Assembly: GCA_010027235.1 (NCBI GenBank)
Contig: RGVP01000008.1
Span: 1-35,280 of the forward strand
Direction of reading: 5' to 3'
Source of the DNA: a bacterium
GTDB taxonomy: Bacteria > Verrucomicrobiota > Verrucomicrobiia > Opitutales > Opitutaceae
Length of the DNA: 35,280 bases
The notes under the pieces: generated by a model
Seen by the model: the letters and a program-made list of their open reading frames with translations, nothing else
What the model was told of the DNA's origin: nothing
Databases searched by the model: none
In this document: positions 22,830-30,234 of the stretch, piece by piece
How the letters are laid out: every line of letters begins with the position of its first letter
Position numbering within the stretch: position 1 is the stretch's first letter
Program-made: the position numbers and the translations under genes

Positions 22830-23960
22830 ATGCGCTACAAACTCCTGACAGTCGACGACTCCAAAACCGTCCGCATCATCGTCCAAAAAGCTTTCAAGCT
22901 TTACGATTGTGAAGTCCTCGAAGCCTATAACGGTGTCGAGGGGCTGGCCCTTGCCTCCAAAGAGGCGCCTGACGTCATCTTGCTCGACGTCACCATGCCC
23001 GTGATGGACGGCATTGAGATGCTGACCAAGCTCAAGTCCGACCCCATGCTGAAGTCTATTCCCGTGGTCATGCTGACGGCCGAAGGCGGCAAGGACAGCG
23101 TGGTAAAAGTGGCCAAGATCGGGGTGCGTGATTTTATCGTAAAGCCCTTCAAGGAAGACCTTCTGGTCCAAAAGGTCGGCCGCATCATCGACCTGAAACC
23201 CATCACCGATATTCCGATGAAGGCCAGATCGGTGTTTGACCCCGCCAACCTGTTGATTGTGGAGGATAAACCTGCGATTTTCAACCAGATCCAAGAAGGC
23301 CTCAAACACACGCCTTGGAATATGCAGTGTGTCAGCACCACCGGAGAGGCGATTGATGCCTGCGGTCGTTCCACGGTGGACCTGATGATGATATCGCTTT
23401 CCCTGCCAGAAGAGTCCGCCTTCACGCTCTTCCGGGTTTTGCGCGCGAATCTAAAAACCAAATACACGCCGATCTTCGGCCTTGTAGTAAAAACTGACGT
23501 CGCCGCCCAGCAGCTAGCCCAGCAAGTAGGCTTTACTGGCCTCGCCACCAAGCCACTCGATATGTCGGAGCTGGAAGCCAAGATCTCCCGCGCCATGAAC
23601 CTCGACACGTCCGAGCGCTATTTTCGGAACCAGGATGATGTGCTGGTGATGACCCTACCCGAAAACTGCGGACTCGCAGTGATGAACGAAGTAGCCACCC
23701 ACCTGAAGTCCAAGATTTCCGAAGCCGTCGACAGCGGCATCAGCAAGGCCGTTTTCAACCTCCAAGAAGTTAGACGTCTAGATATGAACCTGATCAAGTT
23801 TCTGCTCTCCGCGATGCAGACCTGCCGGGAAGTCTCGCTGCACTTTAGTTTGGTGGGTTCCGGAGCCATCGTCTCCGAGTGCCGAGCCTACGAGGACACC
23901 CGTAGCTGGCATTTCTACGAGACTTTGGACGAGGCTCGCGCCAGCTTCCAGACCATCTAG
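22830..23960 (+). CDS. Receiver - degenerate receiver - STAS domain protein
   Basis: This 376-residue signalling protein has three domains. Receiver 1 (residues 2-122) is complete, with D9/D10, D53 in LLDVTMPVMDG, T83 and K105. Receiver 2 (about 138-258) keeps ED at 145-146 and TKP at 240-242, but Ser189 stands at the phosphoacceptor position, so it should not be phosphorylated. Residues about 268-372 look like a STAS domain: VLVMTLPENC, then AVFNLQEVRRLDMNLIKFLLSAM, then VSLHFSLVGSGAIVSECRAY. The usual phosphorylatable DSSG of SpoIIAA-like proteins is replaced by LDMN. No DNA-binding or output enzyme is present, so output is likely by protein binding. The gene ends an operon with a CheX-like phosphatase, and a strong terminator follows. 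Confidence 0.87.
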   Translation: MRYKLLTVDDSKTVRIIVQKAFKLYDCEVLEAYNGVEGLALASKEAPDVILLDVTMPVMDGIEMLTKLKSDPMLKSIPVVMLTAEGGKDSVVKVAKIGVRDFIVKPFKEDLLVQKVGRIIDLKPITDIPMKARSVFDPANLLIVEDKPAIFNQIQEGLKHTPWNMQCVSTTGEAIDACGRSTVDLMMISLSLPEESAFTLFRVLRANLKTKYTPIFGLVVKTDVAAQQLAQQVGFTGLATKPLDMSELEAKISRAMNLDTSERYFRNQDDVLVMTLPENCGLAVMNEVATHLKSKISEAVDSGISKAVFNLQEVRRLDMNLIKFLLSAMQTCREVSLHFSLVGSGAIVSECRAYEDTRSWHFYETLDEARASFQTI

Positions 23961-23986
23961 GCCGTCAGTTCCGGCCTCCATCCCTT

Positions 23987-24064
23987 CGGCGGGCGACTAA
24001 TAATTTACCCGCCGCCCTGCGAAACCCCGCTCCCGATTAACTCGGGGGCGGGGTTAATGTTTTT
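23987..24064 (+). terminator. Intrinsic terminator of the CheX/REC-STAS operon
   Basis: A 14-bp stem with arms at 24023-24036 and 24042-24055 and the five-base loop TTAAC is broken only by one G-U pair. It is followed by AATGTTTTT (24056-24064). A second hairpin, CGGCGGG/CCCGCCG (23987-23993 with 24008-24014), lies just before it. The T-run points to the plus strand. The convergent holB gene ends at 24077. Confidence 0.92.
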
Positions 24065-24076
24065 ACCGGCCCTCGT

Positions 24077-25048
24077 TCACCGCCGCGTCCAGGCCCGCAG
24101 GGCCTGAAGCATGAACAACTCCAACGCCGAGGTGTCGTTGAAATTTACCCGTAGCAGCCCCGCTGTGTGTTCAAGGTGCCGCACCGTTTCGACAAAGGCC
24201 CGCGCGCCGCTCGCCGCCGCCGGCGTGACCAATACCTCCCGCGCATACTCGCCCGTCGCCCGTTCCAGATCGGCGAGGAGCCGATCGCGCAGCCCCTTGC
24301 CAAGGCCCGTCTCGATCGCCTGCGCCTCCTCCTCGGTCAATTCCTCGGGTAGGGTGACCTTCTGCGTCGCCCAAAGGGAGTCGGTCGCTGTCTCCAGCAA
24401 AACGCCGAAACGCGCCACTAGCCCGTAGAGCCGGAACATCGCATCCGCCGGCGCCGTTTTGGCCGCGCCGCCATGCAACAAGGCCAGCCAAGCCCGGTAG
24501 TCCTCCAGCCAGGCCGGCCAACCATCGACCCGCGCCGGAAGGCGTGGCGTCACAAAGCGGAAAAGTTGACACCGGCTGCGGATGGTCGGGAGAAGCGCAT
24601 GCGGCCGGGTGGTGAGCAGCAAGAGCGTGGTGTGCGCCGGGGGCTCCTCAAGGGTCTTGAGAAAGATATTCGATGCCGTCGTGTTCATGCGGTCGCACTC
24701 GTGCAGCAGCGCGACTTTGTGACTACCGGCCAAGGCCGATACCTGCACTTTGCCGATAATCTCGCGCGTCGCATCCGCGCCAATCTGCCGCGATTTACCC
24801 GCCGGACGGAGATGGAAGCAGTCCGGATGCCCCTCGATTGCGCGCCGACGCTCCACAGCCGTATCGGGCGGATTCAGGAGGCGGTCCGCCAAGGCCAGCG
24901 CCGCACCACGCAATACTTCGAAATCATCACCCGTGATCAGCAGGCTATGCGCGAGTCGTCCGCGCGCCAACGCATGCTCGAGCACCACGGTCGCCGGGGT
25001 GCCGGCCAAAGCATCCGGCCAAGGTAACACAGGAACGGGGGCAAACAC
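24077..25048 (-). CDS. holB: DNA polymerase III delta-prime subunit
   Basis: The delta-prime subunit is part of the clamp loader that opens the sliding clamp during replication. The 323-residue protein has LARGRLAHSLLITGDD at the start of the AAA+ fold and KVALLHECDRMNTTASNIFLKTLEEPP (111-137). It also has TLLLLTTRPHALLPTIRSRCQ (141-161) with the SRC motif that contacts neighbouring subunits. The nucleotide-binding P-loop is degenerate (GDDFEVLRGA), common for delta-prime. The four-Cys zinc module found between strands in many family members is missing: the region around residues 55-80 holds only one Cys. It ends the gpmI-pfkB-tmk-holB unit, 26 bases after tmk, and tmk-holB is a common pairing in bacteria. 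Confidence 0.9.
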   Translation of the reverse strand: MFAPVPVLPWPDALAGTPATVVLEHALARGRLAHSLLITGDDFEVLRGAALALADRLLNPPDTAVERRRAIEGHPDCFHLRPAGKSRQIGADATREIIGKVQVSALAGSHKVALLHECDRMNTTASNIFLKTLEEPPAHTTLLLLTTRPHALLPTIRSRCQLFRFVTPRLPARVDGWPAWLEDYRAWLALLHGGAAKTAPADAMFRLYGLVARFGVLLETATDSLWATQKVTLPEELTEEEAQAIETGLGKGLRDRLLADLERATGEYAREVLVTPAAASGARAFVETVRHLEHTAGLLRVNFNDTSALELFMLQALRAWTRR

Positions 25049-25074
25049 GGTGTGGCCAGAGAAGGGGAATCGCC

Positions 25075-25722
25075 TCAGGCGATGAGCTTTTGCACGGCCT
25101 TCCAGATTTCCTTCTGGATCGCCTCCTCGGGGAGGGTGCCATCCACCACGTGAAAACGCTGGGGTATACTCTTGGCCAGCAGCAGATAACCTTCTCGGAC
25201 TTTGGAGAAAAATTCGATGTTCTCGCGCTCCATGCGATCCGGTAGATCGGAGGCCCGACGGCGGATGCGCGCCAGGCTGACCCCAGTGGGCACGTCGAGG
25301 ATGAGGGTGAGGTCTGGCATGACGTTGCCGACCGCGAAATGGTTAATCTGCTGCACCGGATCCGAGGCGAGATTACGCGCGATACCCTGATAAACCGTCG
25401 AGCTGTCGAGGAAACGGTCGCTCAAGACGATCTTGTGCTCCAACAAAGCCGGCGCGATGACCTCGCGAACCAGTTGGGCGCGGGACGCGGCGAACAGGAA
25501 GAGTTCGGTCTCGGCGCACATTTCGTCGCCCTTGGAGTTGTGGACGATAATGTTGCGGATCTGCTCGCCGATCTCCGTGCCGCCCGGTTCACGAGTAGTG
25601 AGGACTTCGCGGCCGAGCAGTTGCAGGTGCTGCGCAAGCAGGGCGATCTGGGTGGATTTACCGCTGCCTTCGGAACCTTCGAACGAGATAAGTTTGCCGG
25701 ACGGGGAATGCTGGGAGGGCAT
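25075..25722 (-). CDS. tmk: Thymidylate kinase
   Basis: Tmk phosphorylates dTMP to dTDP for DNA synthesis. The 215-residue protein shows the P-loop FEGSEGSGKSTQ (14-25), the TREPGGTEIGEQIR segment around residue 45, and DRFLDSSTVYQGIAR around residue 100. It also has DLTLILDVPTGVSLARI near 135. All are canonical for the family, and the DR(Y/F)xxS motif is intact. The start 25722 gives the normal length. It lies 18 bases after the sugar kinase gene and 26 bases before holB. Confidence 0.97.
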   Translation of the reverse strand: MPSQHSPSGKLISFEGSEGSGKSTQIALLAQHLQLLGREVLTTREPGGTEIGEQIRNIIVHNSKGDEMCAETELFLFAASRAQLVREVIAPALLEHKIVLSDRFLDSSTVYQGIARNLASDPVQQINHFAVGNVMPDLTLILDVPTGVSLARIRRRASDLPDRMERENIEFFSKVREGYLLLAKSIPQRFHVVDGTLPEEAIQKEIWKAVQKLIA

Positions 25723-25740
25723 GACGAAATCGTGCCCGGC

Positions 25741-26868
25741 TCAGGCGCGGTTGGCGAGGAAGGTTTCGAGGTCGTCGAGCGTCGGGCTGACGGCGGTGCG
25801 CACATAGTGGCCGCTGGTGCAGACGCCGAGCGCGAGGCAACCTTCCGCGTCGAGACCGAGGAGCTGGCCTTGGCAGAAGCCACCGTTGAAATGGTCGCCC
25901 GCACCCGTGGTGATAACCGGGGCTTCGCAGTAGGGGCCAGGCACCCAGAAAGTGCCCTCCGCCGTGGCGCAGGCGGCCGATTCGCGCGGATGCACCACCA
26001 CCACCGAGACACCGAGCGCCGTGCGGATGGCCGAGCTAGCCGCGCGCAGACTGGCCTCATCCTTCTCCGGCGCGGTTACCCCCAGCACCGCGGCGACCTG
26101 CTGGGCCTCCTTTAAATTGAGGCCGAGCGTGACCGCGCCGAAAGCCTCGAAACGGCCGATCCAGCCCAGCGCCGTTCGCAGATCCTCGCGGGTGCGTTTC
26201 TCGGGATCGGCCAGATCGAAGAAAAACCGCCGCACCGGAAACCCAGCCGGGCGCGCCGGGAGGCTGGGCAGCACCGTCTCCACCAAGCCGGCAAAGATCG
26301 CACTCATGTGAGGAATCATGGTCCAGTTGACCAGCCCTACCAGATCAGCCGCCGCCAGCTCAGCGCGGAAGCGGGCCGCGCCTACCACCGCATCTATGCG
26401 TTCAAGGGTGATATCCTCCAACGTGCGCAGTTGCCCGAGCATGACTTTGCCGTCACGGAACTCCACCGCGATGGTCGTGGCGGGCTCGCCAAGCGACACG
26501 ACCTCGGCACGGGCTGCAAAGTCCTGAAACACCGCATGCGGCGTCGGCTGCCCCAGTGGCCCGATATAGGTGATGCACGTCCCGCCCGCGAGCAACGCAG
26601 CCGCCAGGATGGGCCCGTTACCGCCGAGTTTATCCATCACCGGATAGAGCTCGAGATTGGTGCTTTTACCTGCCGCTGCCGCGATACGCGCCGCGAATTC
26701 CGGGATGTGCGTGATCGGACTGTAGGCCTCGCCCGGGCCAGTGCGTTGCCCCACTGGGGTCACGATGGTGTCCACAAAACCATCCAAACCCACGAGGGCT
26801 CGGCGAGTAGGAGCGCACACACGGGCGGCTCGCAGGGCAACCAAGGCGCGGGAGTGAAAGTAGGGCAT
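25741..26868 (-). CDS. PfkB-family carbohydrate kinase
   Basis: PfkB kinases phosphorylate sugars or nucleosides. This 375-residue protein has GLDGFVDTIV (27-36), GGNGPILAAAL (82-92) near the substrate site, and the family's second signature TTGAGDHFNGGF (320-331) with the catalytic base D325 and the anion hole GAGD. At 375 residues it is longer than a typical ribokinase because of extra loops in the middle. The substrate cannot be told from the sequence. It lies 30 bases after gpmI and 18 bases before tmk. Fructose-6-phosphate, ribose or a nucleoside are all possible. Confidence 0.88.
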   Translation of the reverse strand: MPYFHSRALVALRAARVCAPTRRALVGLDGFVDTIVTPVGQRTGPGEAYSPITHIPEFAARIAAAAGKSTNLELYPVMDKLGGNGPILAAALLAGGTCITYIGPLGQPTPHAVFQDFAARAEVVSLGEPATTIAVEFRDGKVMLGQLRTLEDITLERIDAVVGAARFRAELAAADLVGLVNWTMIPHMSAIFAGLVETVLPSLPARPAGFPVRRFFFDLADPEKRTREDLRTALGWIGRFEAFGAVTLGLNLKEAQQVAAVLGVTAPEKDEASLRAASSAIRTALGVSVVVVHPRESAACATAEGTFWVPGPYCEAPVITTGAGDHFNGGFCQGQLLGLDAEGCLALGVCTSGHYVRTAVSPTLDDLETFLANRA

Positions 26869-26898
26869 GGAACGAAGGGTGCTGTCGTTTGCAGTAGC

Positions 26899-28494
26899 TT
26901 AGTCGACGATCAGGCTATGCCCCGTCATTTCGACGGGCTTGGCCAGTCCCATGAGGTGCAAGAGGGTCGGGGCGATGTCAGCCAGGCGGCCGCCTGTGCG
27001 CATGACAGTGGCTTTGGAGAAGCCTTCCCCCACCACAAAAACTTCGACGAGGTTGAGGGTATGGGCGGTGTGCGGTCCGGGTAAGACTGGGTCCCACATC
27101 TGCTCGGCGTTGCCATGGTCGGCGCAGACCACGGCGCGACCATCGACAGTCTTGAGGGCGGCGAGCAGCACACCCACGCCGGCATCAGTCGCCTCGCAAG
27201 CCTGGGTCGTGGCGGGAATGGAACCGGTGTGACCGACCATGTCGGGGTTAGCGTAGTTGACGATCACCAGACCGTATTTACCGGAGAGGATGGCCTCCTT
27301 GCTGAGGCGTGTCACCTCGGCGGCATTCATCTCGGGCTGCAGATCATAGGTGGCGACCTTTGGGCTGGCCGGGCAGGCGCGGTCTTCCAGCGGGAAGGGC
27401 TCCTTGCGGTAGTTGTTAAAAAAGAAAGTAACGTGCGGGTTTTTCTCGGTCTCGGCACAGCGGAACTGGGCAATGCCTGCGGCGGCCACGACTTCGCCGA
27501 GGATGTTTTTTAGCTTGGGCGGTTTCGGGGAGATGATGTGGACGGGCAGGCCGGCCTCATACTCGGTCATGGTGGCGTAATAGAGATCGAGTTTCGGGCC
27601 GCGCTCGAAGCCGGTAAAGTCGTCCATCACGAAGGCACGGGTGATCTCGCGCGGGCGGTCGCCTCGGTAGTTGTAGAACACCACCGCGTCACCGTCGGCG
27701 AAGTGCGCGAGGGGCTGGCCCGTGGCCGGGTTGAGGATGGCGGTGGCGGCGACAAACTCATCCCCCTTCTGCGTCTCGGAGAGCGGGTGGTCGTAGTAGT
27801 GCTGGATCGCGGCCTCGGCGGAAGGCGCAGTGGCGGCGACAGCGCGGCCGGTGAGTAGGTCGTAGGCTTTTTGCACCCGTTCCCAACGGTTGTCGCGGTC
27901 CATGGCCCAGAAACGACCGGTAATGGTGGCGATGCGGCCATAGTGGCCAAGTTCGACGATCTTGGCCTCCACTTGGCGGATAAAACCCAGCGCGGAGGAA
28001 GGCGCGGTATCACGGCCATCGGTAAAGCCATGCACAAACACGCGGTCGCCGGCGATGCCATCGGCCTGAGCCTGGGCGAGCAGGCCGTAGAGGTGTTCCA
28101 GCATGCCATGCACGCCGCCGTCGGACACGATGCCCATGAGGTGGAGTCTGGCGGCGGGGTTGGTGCGGAGCCGGACGAGCACGCCGTGCCAGGTGGCATT
28201 TTGCGCGAGTTGTTTCTCGGAGAAGAGCTTATTCAGACGCACCAGCTCTTGGTCCACGATGCGACCGGCCCCGATATTTTCATGGCCGACCTCGGAATTG
28301 CCCATCTGGCCGTCGGGCAGACCGACATCAAGGCCGCTGGCCGAGACATACGCGACTGGCGCGGAGGCCTGCAGAGCGTCATCCGTCGGCTTCTTGGCGA
28401 GGGCAACGGCGTTGGTAGACGCCTGCTCCGGGTGGGGATTGCGGCCCCAACCGTCGCGGATGATAAGGAGAACGGGTTTACGCGCGGTGCTCAT
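26899..28494 (-). CDS. gpmI: 2,3-bisphosphoglycerate-independent phosphoglycerate mutase
   Basis: GpmI interconverts 3- and 2-phosphoglycerate in glycolysis using two metal ions. The 531-residue protein belongs to the alkaline-phosphatase superfamily. It has LLIIRDGWGRNP (9-20) with the first metal ligand Asp and DGQMGNSEVGHENIGAGR (61-78) with catalytic Ser67. It also has FVHGFTDGRDTAPSSA, GRFWAMDRDNRWERV and a C-terminal VVCADHGNAEQM. The usual HLNIGAGR reads HENIGAGR here. It is the first gene of the minus-strand unit and diverges from guaB across a 133-base gap. Confidence 0.96.
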   Translation of the reverse strand: MSTARKPVLLIIRDGWGRNPHPEQASTNAVALAKKPTDDALQASAPVAYVSASGLDVGLPDGQMGNSEVGHENIGAGRIVDQELVRLNKLFSEKQLAQNATWHGVLVRLRTNPAARLHLMGIVSDGGVHGMLEHLYGLLAQAQADGIAGDRVFVHGFTDGRDTAPSSALGFIRQVEAKIVELGHYGRIATITGRFWAMDRDNRWERVQKAYDLLTGRAVAATAPSAEAAIQHYYDHPLSETQKGDEFVAATAILNPATGQPLAHFADGDAVVFYNYRGDRPREITRAFVMDDFTGFERGPKLDLYYATMTEYEAGLPVHIISPKPPKLKNILGEVVAAAGIAQFRCAETEKNPHVTFFFNNYRKEPFPLEDRACPASPKVATYDLQPEMNAAEVTRLSKEAILSGKYGLVIVNYANPDMVGHTGSIPATTQACEATDAGVGVLLAALKTVDGRAVVCADHGNAEQMWDPVLPGPHTAHTLNLVEVFVVGEGFSKATVMRTGGRLADIAPTLLHLMGLAKPVEMTGHSLIVD

Positions 28495-28627
28495 GTGATA
28501 GTGAAGCCGCTAGCCATGACGCACCCGACCCCATGCGGTCAAGGAAGGCGGCTAAGAGGGTGAAAGCCCGGCTCTGAAAATGCGGTTGCGCGCGCCGCCC
28601 TGCCGCCCCCTCATCCATCGGCAACTC

Positions 28628-30208
28628 ATGAATCCAGTTGCCTCGTCCTCCGCTCCACTCGCCGACGCTGATTTTTACCTGCCGGCCGAACGCTTTTTCC
28701 AGGCCAACCTGCCCGTTGCCCTGACCTTTGACGACGTCTCCCTGGCCACCCTCTATTCCGATATCCTGCCCCGCGACGCCGACACCGGGACCCGCCTATC
28801 CGAGCGGTTGCAACTCTCCATCCCTGTCGTCTCGTCGGACATGGATACCGTCACCGAGTCGCGCATGGCCATCGCCATGGCCCTGAACGGAGGTCTCGGC
28901 CTGATCCACTACAATATGCCGGCTAAGGAGCAGGTGAAAGAAGTCGCCCGCGTAAAGCGCCACATCCACGGCCTCATCCAGGATCCCATCACCGTTACCC
29001 CGGATCAGTTGATCGGCGACATTCTCTCGCTTGTTGAAATTAAAAAATACGGTTTCCGCACCTTCCCCGTGCTCGACGCCGCCGGCAAGTTGGTCGGCCT
29101 GCTGCCCGGCTCTGCCGTGCGCGAACGCTACAAGGCCCGCTCGGTCGCCGAGACAATGACCCCGCGCGGCGAACTGCTCACGCTAAACGCCCGCCAGCTC
29201 AAACCCGATCCGATCAAGGCCGCCGATGCGTTTTTCACCGAGCACGTGGGTATCCACAAGATGCTGGTGGTCGATGACCACGACCACCTGCGCGGCCTGG
29301 TGACCTTCTCCGACGTGGACCGCATCATGACCGACGCCAAGTCTCGCCGGAAACCCGCCCGCGACGCGGATTTCCGTCTCGTAGTCGGCGCCGCCATCGC
29401 TCCCGTGCGCCTGCCGGACGGTAGCCTCGATCGCGACACCATCCTCGCCCACGTCGGCCACCTGATGGAGGAGAACATCGATGCCGTCGCCATCTCCACC
29501 GCCCACGGCCACACCGCCGGGGTCGGCGATATGGTGAAAATGATCCGCGGCGCCTTCCCCACCCTCGCCATCATCGCGGGAAATGTCACCTCGGGCGCCG
29601 GCGTGGAGTTCCTCGCAGACTGCGGGGCGGATACCATCAAGGTGGGTCAGGGCCCGGGTTCGATTTGCACCACCCGCATCGTGGCCGGCGTGGGTATCCC
29701 CCAGCTTACCGCCCTTTATGTGGCCGCCCGCGCGGCCCGCGCTCGCGGCGTGCGCATTCTGGCCGACGGCGGCATCACCAAATCCGGCGATATCGTTAAG
29801 GCCCTTACCCTCGCCGACGGCGTTATCCTAGGTGGCCTGCTCGCCGGTTGCCGCGAGGCGCCGGGCGAGATCATGGAGATCAATGGAAAACTTTATAAAC
29901 AGTATCGCGGCATGGGCTCACTCGCGGCCATGAAGGCCGGCAGCGCCGCCCGCTACGGTCACGACAAGACGGACTCCACCCGCAAGCTGACCGCCGAGGG
30001 CATCGAGGCCTTGAAAGAAGTCTCCGGCAGCACCGACGACGTGTTGGCCAACCTCGTGGGCGGTCTGCAAAGCGGCATGGGCTACCTAGGCGCCAAAGAC
30101 CTGCCCACCCTCCGCGAAAAGGCGCGCTATATCCGCGTGTCCCCCGCCGGCCAGAAAGAGGCCTCGCCCCACGACGTGATCGAGATCAAGGCCGGCACCA
30201 AGGGCTGA
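28628..30208 (+). CDS. guaB: IMP dehydrogenase (variant active-site loop)
   Basis: GuaB oxidises IMP to XMP, the committed step of GMP synthesis. The 526-residue protein has LTFDDVSL near residue 32, a pair of CBS domains (about 118-235), and the catalytic loop GPGSICTTR with C347. It also has [22 protein letters not shown] (427-436) and the flap residues R442-Y443, which support IMPDH over GMP reductase. Two conserved positions differ: the Asp of the usual D(S/T)(S/A)HGH is Ser290 (ISTAHGH), and VGIGPGS reads VGQGPGS with Gln341. ATG 28628 was chosen; the frame opens at 28580 but lacks conserved residues there. The stop lies 26 bases from the stop of the convergent repeat protein gene. Confidence 0.93.
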   Translation: MNPVASSSAPLADADFYLPAERFFQANLPVALTFDDVSLATLYSDILPRDADTGTRLSERLQLSIPVVSSDMDTVTESRMAIAMALNGGLGLIHYNMPAKEQVKEVARVKRHIHGLIQDPITVTPDQLIGDILSLVEIKKYGFRTFPVLDAAGKLVGLLPGSAVRERYKARSVAETMTPRGELLTLNARQLKPDPIKAADAFFTEHVGIHKMLVVDDHDHLRGLVTFSDVDRIMTDAKSRRKPARDADFRLVVGAAIAPVRLPDGSLDRDTILAHVGHLMEENIDAVAISTAHGHTAGVGDMVKMIRGAFPTLAIIAGNVTSGAGVEFLADCGADTIKVGQGPGSICTTRIVAGVGIPQLTALYVAARAARARGVRILADGGITKSGDIVKALTLADGVILGGLLAGCREAPGEIMEINGKLYKQYRGMGSLAAMKAGSAARYGHDKTDSTRKLTAEGIEALKEVSGSTDDVLANLVGGLQSGMGYLGAKDLPTLREKARYIRVSPAGQKEASPHDVIEIKAGTKG

Positions 30209-30234
30209 GACCCGCCCCGGCCCCCGCCGCGGCG

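Noticed and set aside
25339..28563. Long plus-strand open frames antisense to tmk, the sugar kinase gene and gpmI (for example 25339-26115, 26308-27084 and 27871-28563)
   Set aside because: They mirror strongly coding genes on the other strand, show no recognisable motifs, and are a known effect of high GC at third codon positions.
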